Source: Bacteroidota bacterium
GTDB taxonomy: Bacteria > Bacteroidota > Bacteroidia > Bacteroidales > VadinHA17
Reading direction: 5' to 3'
Assembly: GCA_030593185.1 (NCBI GenBank)
Contig: JAUVHQ010000022.1
Coordinates: 1-14,737 of the forward strand
DNA: 14,737 nucleotides
Below, piece after piece: positions 8,962 to 14,737 of the stretch. The notes below the pieces were generated by a model, which worked only from the letters and a program-made list of their open reading frames with translations, had not been told where the DNA came from and searched no databases. The position numbers and the translations under genes were made by a program. Numbering within the stretch: position 1 is the first letter of the stretch; each line of letters begins with the position of its first letter.

Positions 8962-8994
8962 TAAAGATATATATTAAAATTTATTAATCGCAAA
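8962..8994 (-). promoter_or_regulatory. promoter candidate for the carboxylase operon
   Basis: Read on the minus strand, TTTG (8994-8991), a 21-base spacer, and TATCTTTA (8969-8962) match the Bacteroidota TTTG/TAnnTTTG pattern with one mismatch at the last base. Transcription would begin near 8955, about 17 bases before the biotin carboxylase start codon. A second perfect -7 match, TATGTTTG (9077-9070), lies further upstream without a -33 partner. Confidence 0.45.
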
Positions 8995-9001
8995 TTATTT
9001 G

Positions 9002-9051
9002 ATGAGATTAACTTATGTCACCAGTCCTGAAATGCTTTGTATTTATCTCAT
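9002..9051. repeat. spaced inverted repeat ATGAGAT / ATCTCAT
   Basis: ATGAGAT (9002-9008) and ATCTCAT (9045-9051) are perfect complements separated by 36 bases, upstream of the carboxylase operon promoter candidate. It could be a looping operator or a leader hairpin if the upstream promoter at 9070-9077 is used. It may also be chance in A+T-rich DNA. Confidence 0.25.
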
Positions 9052-9102
9052 TAAATTACTTTTAAGATGCAAACATATCTGAATAAAATAAGTAAAAATG
9101 TA

Positions 9103-9122
9103 TTATTAACAATTGTTAATAA
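9103..9122. promoter_or_regulatory. perfect 20-bp palindrome, operator candidate
   Basis: TTATTAACAATTGTTAATAA is its own reverse complement with no spacer. A further related half (GTTGTTAATTGTT) follows at 9125-9137. It lies 40 bases upstream of the -33 box of the RNA promoter and about 165 bases upstream of the carboxylase operon, in a divergent region, so a dimeric regulator there could act on either side. Confidence 0.5.
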
Positions 9123-9162
9123 CTGTTGTTAATTGTTTGTTTATTGTATTTCAAAAAAAGAA

Positions 9163-9193
9163 TTGGAAGGAAGGGTACAAATTTTTATATTTG
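9163..9193 (+). promoter_or_regulatory. promoter of the structured RNA
   Basis: TTG (9163-9165), a 20-base spacer, and TATATTTG (9186-9193) match the Bacteroidota consensus TAnnTTTG exactly at the -7 element with optimal spacing. It is the best promoter match in the window. Transcription should begin near 9199, right where the structured, G-richer segment begins. Confidence 0.65.
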
Positions 9194-9198
9194 ATCTA

Positions 9199-9698
9199 CC
9201 AAGTTAGAGATAAAAGGTAGGCTTGAAAGGTTTGGATCTGTGAAAGAGAAGCTTAGGCTAATCGGGAGCAGAGCCCACTCAGGGAAAGTTAACCAGGCCA
9301 ACCGGATCAGCTTGAATAAAGCAAAAGTATGAAACGGGTAACACCGCGAAATACTTGATCTGGAAAACGGTTTGTGAAGTTCTCCCGAAAGTGACCTAAA
9401 AAGGTGTACCTGGAAAGATCAACTCTTAGGAGGCGATCAGGTACAGGTTAAACTCTTCAGCGTCGGGTTCGAAAGAACCAGGTTTTAAAGGGGCCTTTAA
9501 AAAGCCAGAACTGGTGGATGTGAAACTCTTCGGAGGGGACCAATGACCGGTTCAGATGTAAAAAAAACTTGATCTGAAAGGAGCAAGTCGGACAGACAAA
9601 AACCATAATAACCGTAGCTTGGCACTTGCGAAACCTACGGGAATCAAAAAGTGAAATGGGAACATTCTTCAAACGAAGATGTTCCCATTTGTGTTTTA
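9199..9698 (+). ncRNA. large structured noncoding RNA of unknown class (about 500 nt)
   Basis: The segment is bounded by a strong promoter and an intrinsic terminator, is visibly richer in G and C than its flanks, and holds no convincing ORF on either strand. Many helices can be drawn. A long-range 7-bp helix pairs 9262-9268 with 9382-9388. Inside it, 9302-9308 pairs with 9357-9363 (one G-U) and encloses hairpin 9325-9330/9351-9356. Further hairpins are 9394-9397/9402-9405 (loop AAAA), 9406-9411/9439-9444 with inner 9417-9420/9435-9438 and a CTC-TTAG-GAG tip, 9466-9470/9475-9479 with a GAAA tetraloop, 9483-9491/9494-9502, a CTC-TTCG-GAG hairpin at 9526-9535, and 9612-9617/9635-9640. Two helices, 9551-9557/9572-9578 and 9567-9571/9584-9588, interlock as an H-type pseudoknot. 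RNase P and tmRNA signatures are absent. The exact 5' end and the function are unknown. Confidence 0.75.
9654..9698 (+). terminator. intrinsic terminator of the structured RNA
   Basis: AAATGGGAACAT-T-CTTC (9654-9670) pairs with GAAGATGTTCCCATTT (9675-9690): 16 bp with one bulged T and the tetraloop AAAC. The U-rich TGTGTTTTA-type tail follows. It is the strongest hairpin in the window. Confidence 0.8.
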
Positions 9699-9725
9699 AA
9701 TAACATCATATATTTCCTGTCCTGA

Positions 9726-9760
9726 TTTGAATTAAACTAAAAGATTTATGATAAACTTTG
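9726..9760 (+). promoter_or_regulatory. promoter candidate for the HExxH gene
   Basis: TTTG (9726-9729) and TAAACTTTG (9752-9760) approximate the TTTG/TAnnTTTG pattern, with one extra base inside the -7 element. The start point would be near 9767, leaving a leader of about 39 bases before the ATG at 9806. Confidence 0.3.
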
Positions 9761-9805
9761 TGTTTTCTTTATATTTTTATTATATTTAATTATAAAAATA
9801 ACAAT

Positions 9806-10579
9806 ATGAACTGGGAAATACATTATAATCTTTGGGACAATAATGAACATAATAAGACCATTGCACTGGCTATTGATCAAATTGCCAGTGAGTTTGAAAG
9901 GTTAATACCAACCGGTCCGCCACTTGGGTATAAGCCCATTTATCTGGTACTTGACATGTATTACGATCACAGACTTTATGTACCTCTTGAAACAGATAAA
10001 TACAAAATTGGTTTGCAAACTGAATTTGATACTTTTGGAAAAGCAACTTATCAGTTTGCGCATGAACTTTGTCATATATACTGTGATCCAAGAGCTATAA
10101 GCTGGTTGTCAGAAATAATTTGCCATACTGCCTCCTTCTATTTTCTTGATCTGCTTGGTGAGCAATGGGAAATCAATGTTCCGGATAAAAAGTATGAAGG
10201 ATATTATGAACATTTCGAGAACCTTAAAAAGGTTAAATTAAGAGAAATTGTTGAAAAAGTTGATCTTGTTCAAAATCAGGTCTCAAATGCCTGGATCAAA
10301 GAAGAAGTTCGAAAAATTCGTAGTTCCAAAGATTATAGGAATCCTATCATTTATAATATAATAGCCCTTGAATTAGTTTCGCAATTTAAGGAAAGTACAG
10401 ATCCCTGGGCATTATTACCATTTATTGGTCAGTGTCATATTCCTCCTCCACCTGAAGACGTGACAGATCTTTCTATCAATAAAGATGTTTTGCCTGATTT
10501 CAATAAGTTGTATAATATTATACCTTCTCATCTTAAGCCTGTTGCCAATTCCTTGAAAGATAAAATCTTGGTTGACTGA
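9806..10579 (+). CDS. putative cytoplasmic HExxH metallopeptidase-like protein
   Basis: I choose the ATG at 9806, which follows an A-rich stretch (TAAAAATAACAAT) and starts MNWEIHYNLW, giving 257 residues. An in-frame ATG at 9758 would add a low-complexity leader and falls inside the likely promoter. FAHELCHIYCD (85-94) contains a zinc-binding HExxH motif with His86, Glu87 and His90. The following WLSEIICHTASFYFLD (100-115) offers Glu103 as third ligand, the spacing seen in gluzincin-type enzymes. There is no signal peptide or membrane segment, so it should act in the cytoplasm. The C-terminal half (about 125-257) is alpha-helical in appearance with a Pro-rich turn (HIPPPPEDV, 211-219). I do not recognise a named family; substrate and activity are unknown. 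It stands alone downstream of the structured RNA terminator. Confidence 0.75.
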   Translation: MNWEIHYNLWDNNEHNKTIALAIDQIASEFERLIPTGPPLGYKPIYLVLDMYYDHRLYVPLETDKYKIGLQTEFDTFGKATYQFAHELCHIYCDPRAISWLSEIICHTASFYFLDLLGEQWEINVPDKKYEGYYEHFENLKKVKLREIVEKVDLVQNQVSNAWIKEEVRKIRSSKDYRNPIIYNIIALELVSQFKESTDPWALLPFIGQCHIPPPPEDVTDLSINKDVLPDFNKLYNIIPSHLKPVANSLKDKILVD

Positions 10580-10721
10580 CATATGTGCCAATTAGGTGTA
10601 TTTTAATTATTTTTCTTGAACAAAAGAAGTATCGAATTAATCCGGAGTCCGAAGATGATTTTTTTTTAGCTTTTTTACTACCCGTCGCAGATTTCAGATG
10701 AATCAATATTTCCAAATTATC

Positions 10722-11444
10722 ATGTGTTTTACCATCAATGTGAATATTATAAAAGAAGAAATGGAAAGGCGCTTTAATGTAAATCTCCTTGATCCGGAAG
10801 AGTATCGTCCCAGTTATTATTATTCTGCTTTTTCATTTCCTAAGATTCCTGTTATTCCCGCAGAGAATGCAGGTGAAATTCATCAGTATCATTGGGGGCT
10901 TATTCCTTTCTGGTCAAAAGACAAAGAATTTGCCTCCTCGATACGGACTAAAACAGGGAACGCAAAAGCTGAAACTCTTACTCAGAAACCTTCATTCAGA
11001 GGATCTGTTCAATCAAAACGATGTCTGGTAATTACCAGAGGGTTTTTCGAATGGCAAAAAAGAAATAATGAGAGTATCCCTTACTATATTTATCTTAAAG
11101 GTGAACCTGTATTTGCTCTCGCAGGATTATACGATTCATGGAATGATCCTGAATCCGGAGAGCCTCTTAATACTTTCAGTATCATTACAACAAAAGCAAA
11201 TCCGTTACTTGCAAAAATCCACAACACAAAAAAACGTATGCCAGTTATCCTGACAAAAGATAATGAATCAAAATGGCTGGATCGGGAACAACCTGTAACC
11301 AATGTTCTTAAACTTCTTAAACCTTATCAATATGATAATTTGCAAGCACATACCATCTCAAAGCTTATCTCAAAACGAAACGTCGAGAAGAATGTTCCTG
11401 AACTGATAGAACCTTATGACTATAATTCCAGTAAGCTTTTTTGA
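10722..11444 (+). CDS. yedK: SRAP-domain protein (YedK/HMCES family), abasic-site DNA-protein crosslinker
   Basis: Family members shield abasic sites in single-stranded DNA by forming a thiazolidine crosslink with an N-terminal cysteine. The start is therefore the ATG at 10722, which gives Met-Cys-Phe-Thr and exposes Cys2 after Met removal; the in-frame ATG at 10698 would bury that Cys and cannot be right. The 240-residue length is usual. The family motifs are present: HWGLIPFW (57-64), RTKTGNAKAET (75-85) with Asn80, the active-site GFFEW (107-111) with Glu110, and KIHNTKKRMPVIL (165-177) with His167, matching Cys2, Asn75, Glu105 and His160 of E. coli YedK. No SOS-box or partner gene is visible; it appears monocistronic. 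Confidence 0.93.
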   Translation: MCFTINVNIIKEEMERRFNVNLLDPEEYRPSYYYSAFSFPKIPVIPAENAGEIHQYHWGLIPFWSKDKEFASSIRTKTGNAKAETLTQKPSFRGSVQSKRCLVITRGFFEWQKRNNESIPYYIYLKGEPVFALAGLYDSWNDPESGEPLNTFSIITTKANPLLAKIHNTKKRMPVILTKDNESKWLDREQPVTNVLKLLKPYQYDNLQAHTISKLISKRNVEKNVPELIEPYDYNSSKLF

Positions 11445-11499
11445 TCCCGGTTAATAATAAGGAAATCTTTTAGATGGCATAAAAAAATCTGTAACTAAT

Positions 11500-11520
11500 C
11501 AGTCTACAATCGGCAGTCCA
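11500..11520 (+). repeat. degenerate 7-bp tandem array (CAGTCnn units)
   Basis: Three heptamers: CAGTCTA, CAATCGG, CAGTCCA, followed by CAAAAAA. It lies in the convergent region between the YedK and TonB-family genes. Confidence 0.7.
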
Positions 11521-11573
11521 CAAAAAAGTAAATAACAATCAAACAATTATAACACACTATCACTTAATCACAT

Positions 11574-11589
11574 TCCCGATAAATCGGGA
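11574..11589. terminator. G+C-rich palindromic hairpin, possible terminator
   Basis: TCCCGAT-AA-ATCGGGA is a perfect 7-bp inverted repeat in a convergent intergenic region about 130 bases past the YedK stop. Only short A/T stretches follow it. It may be a bidirectional terminator or another dispersed intergenic element. Confidence 0.4.
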
Positions 11590-11763
11590 CTAAAAAGTAT
11601 AAATAGCCCAGTCTTCAGATTGTTGACATAAAAATGCAAAGTATAATGAAATTAGCCATTTTAGAAGGCATTCCAAACTTTTTATGCTGAGCGCAGCCAA
11701 AGGGAAGACTCCGAATAGTTACAAAAATCTTATCGCTATACTTTTTACTACTTGCCATTCATT

Positions 11764-11791
11764 CTCCACTCTTAGCTCTCTGCTCTTTGCT
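11764..11791 (+). repeat. degenerate 7-bp tandem array (CTnnnCT units)
   Basis: Four heptamers: CTCCACT, CTTAGCT, CTCTGCT, CTTTGCT. It shares CTTAGCTC and TCTGCTCTT with the array at 2197-2224 and lies just before the stop codon end of the TonB-family gene, read on the other strand. Confidence 0.75.
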
Positions 11792-11800
11792 TCACAATCC

Positions 11801-12550
11801 CTATTGTGCTGCAAAATGGTAAGTGATTTTTCCGGATTGCTTGTTCGGTGCTAAATAGTCAGTGTTAAAAATAGAAAGTAAAGCAGCCTTTTTTGCTGCC
11901 TGGTACAAACATTCGTTAACTATAGCAGTTTCGCTTTCATTAATAGCTGAAGTCACAACTAAACCTTTCCTGTCAACTTCAATATCCACTACAACTTTTC
12001 CGGCACCTTCGCACAGATATATTGGAAGGGGAAGATTTTTATGCACCCGCCCTGCCAGTTCGTAATATATCCGTGTTGGACCTCGGTACCGGGCTGCAAT
12101 TTCTGCAGAGGTTTTTTCAACTTCACTCTTTAATTCTTCTGTTCTTTTATCTTCAATAAAACTTGCAATCCCCGCCTGGAGAGCTTTTTTCATCTGTTTC
12201 CTGTCATCAATATAATTGTCTTCTTTCATAATATCTCCACTTTCAATCAATTCCGCCTTAATCTGATCCATATATTCTTCAATATCAAACTCTTCTACCG
12301 GATCATCTGACAAATTTGCTGCTATTGTTGTCCAGTATTCCTCTTCATCATAGCCCTGCACTTCTTCTTTTTGTTCCTGTATCTGTAATGTTTTTTCCTC
12401 ACGCGGCGACTCGAATTCAATCCATACATATTTTCCTGTATCCCTGTATGATACTGACAATTTCATTATCATAAATATGATGCCAAGAACAAGATGAACT
12501 ACTATTGTTCCTAAAATTCCGTAAATATGTTTATTAAAGAGATTTTTCAT
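11801..12550 (-). CDS. TonB-family energy transducer-like protein
   Basis: The 249-residue protein has one N-terminal membrane anchor (about 10-30, GILGTIVVHLVLGIIFMIM) and a long periplasmic part. The C-terminal domain (about 170-247) is TonB-like: LPIYLCEGAGKVVVDIEVDRKG (175-196) and CLYQAAKKAALLSIFN (214-229), ending in ITYHF, as in the Bacteroidota TonB_C pattern. Instead of the usual Pro-rich spacer the middle (about 45-155) is acidic and helical (EEVQGYDEEEYW, VEEFDIEEYMDQIKAELIE), suggesting a rigid or coiled-coil spacer. Cys180 and Cys214 could form a disulfide in the periplasm. No ExbB or ExbD gene is beside it, so it may work with proteins encoded elsewhere or act in another envelope role. 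It is divergent from the transporter gene. Confidence 0.8.
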   Translation of the reverse strand: MKNLFNKHIYGILGTIVVHLVLGIIFMIMKLSVSYRDTGKYVWIEFESPREEKTLQIQEQKEEVQGYDEEEYWTTIAANLSDDPVEEFDIEEYMDQIKAELIESGDIMKEDNYIDDRKQMKKALQAGIASFIEDKRTEELKSEVEKTSAEIAARYRGPTRIYYELAGRVHKNLPLPIYLCEGAGKVVVDIEVDRKGLVVTSAINESETAIVNECLYQAAKKAALLSIFNTDYLAPNKQSGKITYHFAAQ

Positions 12551-12696
12551 ACAAAGTGCGAAATTATAAATATTTTCCTGTAGTTATCAGATATATCCCA
12601 AATTTTGCCTAAACAGGTACCATTTCAATGCTAAATGAATAATAAATTATCAGTCCAATAGCATGATGCTCCTAAAACCTGATAGCAAAAGTATAT

Positions 12697-12704
12697 TAAC
12701 TTTG
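12697..12704 (+). promoter_or_regulatory. -7 promoter element for the AEC transporter gene
   Basis: TAACTTTG is a perfect TAnnTTTG match 31 bases upstream of the transporter start codon, which gives a start point near 12711 and a leader of about 25 bases. No clear TTG or TTTG -33 box is visible 19-21 bases before it. Confidence 0.45.
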
Positions 12705-12735
12705 TCAATTTATTAAGTTTATTAAGAACACTGAT

Positions 12736-13689
12736 ATGAGTTTTGAAGTTGTCACTCACCAGGTATTTATACTTATTATCCTTGGGTTAATTGGTGTTAT
12801 TGCATCAAAAACAGGATTGATCAACGAACCGGTAAAGCAAGGGCTTTCAGGTATAATTTTTAACATCACCCTTCCGCTACTTATCCTGAATTCCCTTTCT
12901 GATATGGAGCTTACAGGTGAAGTTTTGTTTAATAGCCTGTTGGTTATTTTGTTTTCTTTCCTGGCTCTGGCTTTGTTGTACTTAACAGGTACAGTTTCCT
13001 CCCGCATTATGTCATTGAACAGGAGGGCAACTTCAATCCATGTTGTTCACACTATGTTTGGAAATATAGTTTTTCTTGGATTCCCTTTAATACATGTGCT
13101 ATTTGGAAATAAAGGACTTCTGTTTGCAATGCTTTTTCACCTGTGTTCAAATACTATGCAATGGACATTCGGGGTGTATCTTTTAGCAGCAGAACAAAAA
13201 CAAAATATTTTGGCCGGACTTAAAAAACTTATAAATCCAAATACGATAGCTTTTTTCCTTGGGCTGATATTAATGAGCCTTAACTGGTCGATCCCGGTAG
13301 TTTTTAAAAAATCTCTTGGTGGTTTGGGTAACACATCTCTCTATTTGTCAATGCTATATATTGGTGCGGTTCTTTCAGAAACAACAATACAAAGTCTGAT
13401 TTGGAAATTCCGGGTATTAATATTGAGCATTAACAAGCTTATACTTTCGCCTGTACTTATCCTTCTAATTATCAGCGCAATACTAAATATAACCGGTTGG
13501 GAAATGGATACAATTGCTTTATCAGTAATAATTATGCAATCGGCAATGCCATGTATGGTTATTATTATTATTATGGCTAAGAAATATGGAGCAGATGATG
13601 TACATGCTACGCAAAATGTATTAACATCTACTTTGTTATCAGTTTTAACACTCCCCTTAATAGTTTTATTACTTGAAAAAATACTTTAA
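12736..13689 (+). CDS. AEC-family transporter (auxin efflux carrier/malate permease type)
   Basis: This 317-residue inner-membrane protein is almost entirely hydrophobic and shows about ten membrane segments, the usual size and layout of the AEC family. The first half has a start like VFILIILGLIGVIASKTGLI, the conserved NITLPLLIL (about 43-51), and the crossover-type motif NIVFLGFPLIHVLFG (about 109-123). The second half repeats this plan with QSAMPCMVIIIIMAKKYGAD (about 268-287) and STLLSVLTLPLI, matching the family's conserved AMP and STxxSxxTxP region. Members carry organic anions such as malate, or other small molecules; the substrate cannot be told from the sequence. The gene is divergent from the TonB-family gene, with 185 bases between, and 99 bases upstream of the dipeptidase gene, which could be cotranscribed. 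Confidence 0.88.
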   Translation: MSFEVVTHQVFILIILGLIGVIASKTGLINEPVKQGLSGIIFNITLPLLILNSLSDMELTGEVLFNSLLVILFSFLALALLYLTGTVSSRIMSLNRRATSIHVVHTMFGNIVFLGFPLIHVLFGNKGLLFAMLFHLCSNTMQWTFGVYLLAAEQKQNILAGLKKLINPNTIAFFLGLILMSLNWSIPVVFKKSLGGLGNTSLYLSMLYIGAVLSETTIQSLIWKFRVLILSINKLILSPVLILLIISAILNITGWEMDTIALSVIIMQSAMPCMVIIIIMAKKYGADDVHATQNVLTSTLLSVLTLPLIVLLLEKIL

Positions 13690-13788
13690 GAAAAGATTTT
13701 TTTGTATTTTTTATAAAAACTAGTTCAAACTTATATTCTTATTACTGTTTTTCTTCATACTTTAGCGATCGTGATAAACAATGTAAAA

Positions 13789-14737
13789 ATGAAAAAAAAT
13801 CTTATTAGTTACCTGTTTCTGATATTTGCCTTTTTATTGGTCAATTCAGGATGTTCAATTAAAAAAGTCAATGATGGGTTTGATTGTTTTTCAATATTAG
13901 CTGGAAGAGAAGCTACAATTGACGGATCTGTTATGTTTGCACATGATGAAGATGATGGGGGCAAACAGGTTGTTAACTGGTATAAAGTACCATCACTTAT
14001 ACATTCACCAAATGAGGTGATAAATTTTAATAATGGAGGTGTTTCTGTACAACCTGAGGAAACCAATAGTTACCTGTGGCTGGAAATACCAGGGATGAGC
14101 TTTTCAGATTCGTATCTTAATCAGTACGGTGTTTGTATCGCTTCAGATGCTTGTTCATCCCGCGAAAACAAAGGCGTATTCACTGATGGAGGTATTGGTT
14201 ATTCCCTTAGAAGAATAATGGCTGAAAGGTCAAAAACAGCAAGAGAAGCAGTTAAAATTGGAGGAGAGCTTGTTTCTAATTATGGTTATACTTCATCCGG
14301 ACGCACATATTGCATTGCCGACCCCAATGAAGCATGGATGCTGTCGGTGGTTAATGGTAAACATTGGATAGCCCAAAGAATTCCGGATAACCATATTGCC
14401 GTTATCCCAAATTACTATACTATCGGGGAAATTGATCTTGCTGATACCATGAATTTTCTTGGATCAGCAGATATTGTTAAATACGCGATTGAAAGGGAAT
14501 GGTATGATCCGGATAATGGACCTTTTAACTTCCGTGAAGCGTATTCCAGTTCCGGGTCGCTAAAATCAAAAACAAATATTTACAGAATGTGGAGAGGAAT
14601 AAATATGTTATCTGAAGTTGATTACGATATAGAAGATGATTTCCCGTTTTCATTTGAACCTGAACAAAGAATAGAGGTTAAGGATTTTATGAAAGTATTG
14701 CGTGATCACTATGAAGGAACAGAACTTCATAGTGACA
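13789..14737 (+). CDS. secreted C69-family dipeptidase (PepD-like), 3' truncated by the window
   Basis: The frame is open from the ATG at 13789 to the window end (316 residues seen). The N-terminus is an export signal: MKKNLISYLFLIFAFLLVNSGCS, where Cys22 could be lipidated although Asn at the -3 position is unusual. The mature part begins near DGFDCFSILAGREATIDGSV (30-48) followed by FAHDEDD (50-56). This matches the C69 pattern in which an N-terminal Cys (here Cys33) is the nucleophile exposed by propeptide removal, followed by GxxAxxDGS and a HxED-like stretch. Later blocks such as YTSSGRTYCIADPNEAWMLSVVNGKHWIAQRIPDN also fit the family (Ntn-hydrolase fold). It probably cleaves dipeptides in the periplasm. 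Confidence 0.85.
   Translation, partial: MKKNLISYLFLIFAFLLVNSGCSIKKVNDGFDCFSILAGREATIDGSVMFAHDEDDGGKQVVNWYKVPSLIHSPNEVINFNNGGVSVQPEETNSYLWLEIPGMSFSDSYLNQYGVCIASDACSSRENKGVFTDGGIGYSLRRIMAERSKTAREAVKIGGELVSNYGYTSSGRTYCIADPNEAWMLSVVNGKHWIAQRIPDNHIAVIPNYYTIGEIDLADTMNFLGSADIVKYAIEREWYDPDNGPFNFREAYSSSGSLKSKTNIYRMWRGINMLSEVDYDIEDDFPFSFEPEQRIEVKDFMKVLRDHYEGTELHSD

Larger units (their letters stand above)
11445..11800. other. convergent intergenic mosaic of short repeat remnants
   Basis: This 356-base region between two convergent genes has no convincing ORF. It contains the CAGTCnn array (11500-11520), the CCCGAT palindrome (11574-11589), a segment GCTGAGCGCAGCCAAAGGG (11685-11703) resembling a dispersed GAGCG-rich intergenic element I recall from other Bacteroidota genomes, and a CTnnnCT heptamer array (11764-11791). 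Confidence 0.55.

Noticed and set aside
9457..9672. 71-residue minus-strand ORF
   Set aside because: It covers the complementary strand of the structured RNA and its terminator, has no promoter or domain, and is explained by the RNA.
9199..9698. RNase P RNA (rnpB)
   Set aside because: AGGTTAAACTCTT and GGGTAACACC faintly resemble RNase P segments. The near-invariant GAGGAAAGTCC and ACAGAACCCGG blocks are missing and the helix order does not fit.
9199..9698. tmRNA
   Set aside because: There is no acceptor-stem 5' and 3' pairing with a CCA end and no tag frame ending in ALAA. GGTTCGAAAGAACC is a plain tetraloop hairpin, not a T-arm.
9199..9698. Group II intron or mobile-element RNA (HEARO/omega type)
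   Set aside because: There is no GTGCG-like 5' end, no domain V hairpin, and no reverse transcriptase or IscB-type ORF nearby. The element has its own promoter and terminator.
10698..10721. Upstream ATG for the YedK gene
   Set aside because: It would bury the catalytic Cys2, which must be N-terminal in SRAP proteins, so the ATG at 10722 is used.

Overview
The window looks like a chromosomal segment of a Bacteroidota bacterium, probably Bacteroidales or a relative. The support is an A+T-rich sequence, start codons preceded by A-rich stretches rather than Shine-Dalgarno sites, several matches to the Bacteroidota promoter consensus (TTG or TTTG, 19-21 bases, then TAnnTTTG), a BlaR1-like M56 protein with the C-terminal domain common in that phylum, a TonB-family protein, and phased intergenic micro-repeats. 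The phylum is inferred from these traits, not proved by a marker gene.

Layout, left to right. Positions 1-1596 (+) hold the 3' part of an M56/BlaR1-like membrane metallopeptidase with a long coiled-coil tail. Convergent to it is a small lipoprotein (1637-2077, -). After an intergenic stretch with three short phased repeat arrays comes a secreted ankyrin-repeat protein with a beta-rich C-terminal domain (2320-3747, -). Across a 400-base A+T-rich divergent region is a secreted protein with kinase-like motifs (4148-5206, +). It converges on a three-gene operon read leftward (8938 to 5224): biotin carboxylase, biotin carrier protein and carboxyltransferase, which together form a split acyl-CoA carboxylase, most likely of the propionyl-CoA type.

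Upstream of the operon, pointing the other way, is the most unusual element: a stretch of about 500 bases (roughly 9199-9698, +) with no convincing ORF. It has its own good promoter, many nested and long-range complementary helices, a candidate H-type pseudoknot, and a strong intrinsic terminator. I read it as a large structured noncoding RNA that I cannot assign to a known class. A perfect 20-bp palindrome lies 40 bases upstream of its -33 box.

After the RNA come a cytoplasmic HExxH metallopeptidase-like protein (9806-10579, +) and a YedK/HMCES-type SRAP protein (10722-11444, +). Next is a convergent intergenic region made of small repeat remnants, a TonB-family protein (11801-12550, -), an AEC-family transporter (12736-13689, +), and the 5' part of a secreted C69 dipeptidase (13789 to the window end, +).

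The acyl-CoA carboxylase operon is the only clear functional cluster. The other genes look like independent units in a chromosomal backbone. No transposase, integrase, tRNA, rRNA or CRISPR array was seen.
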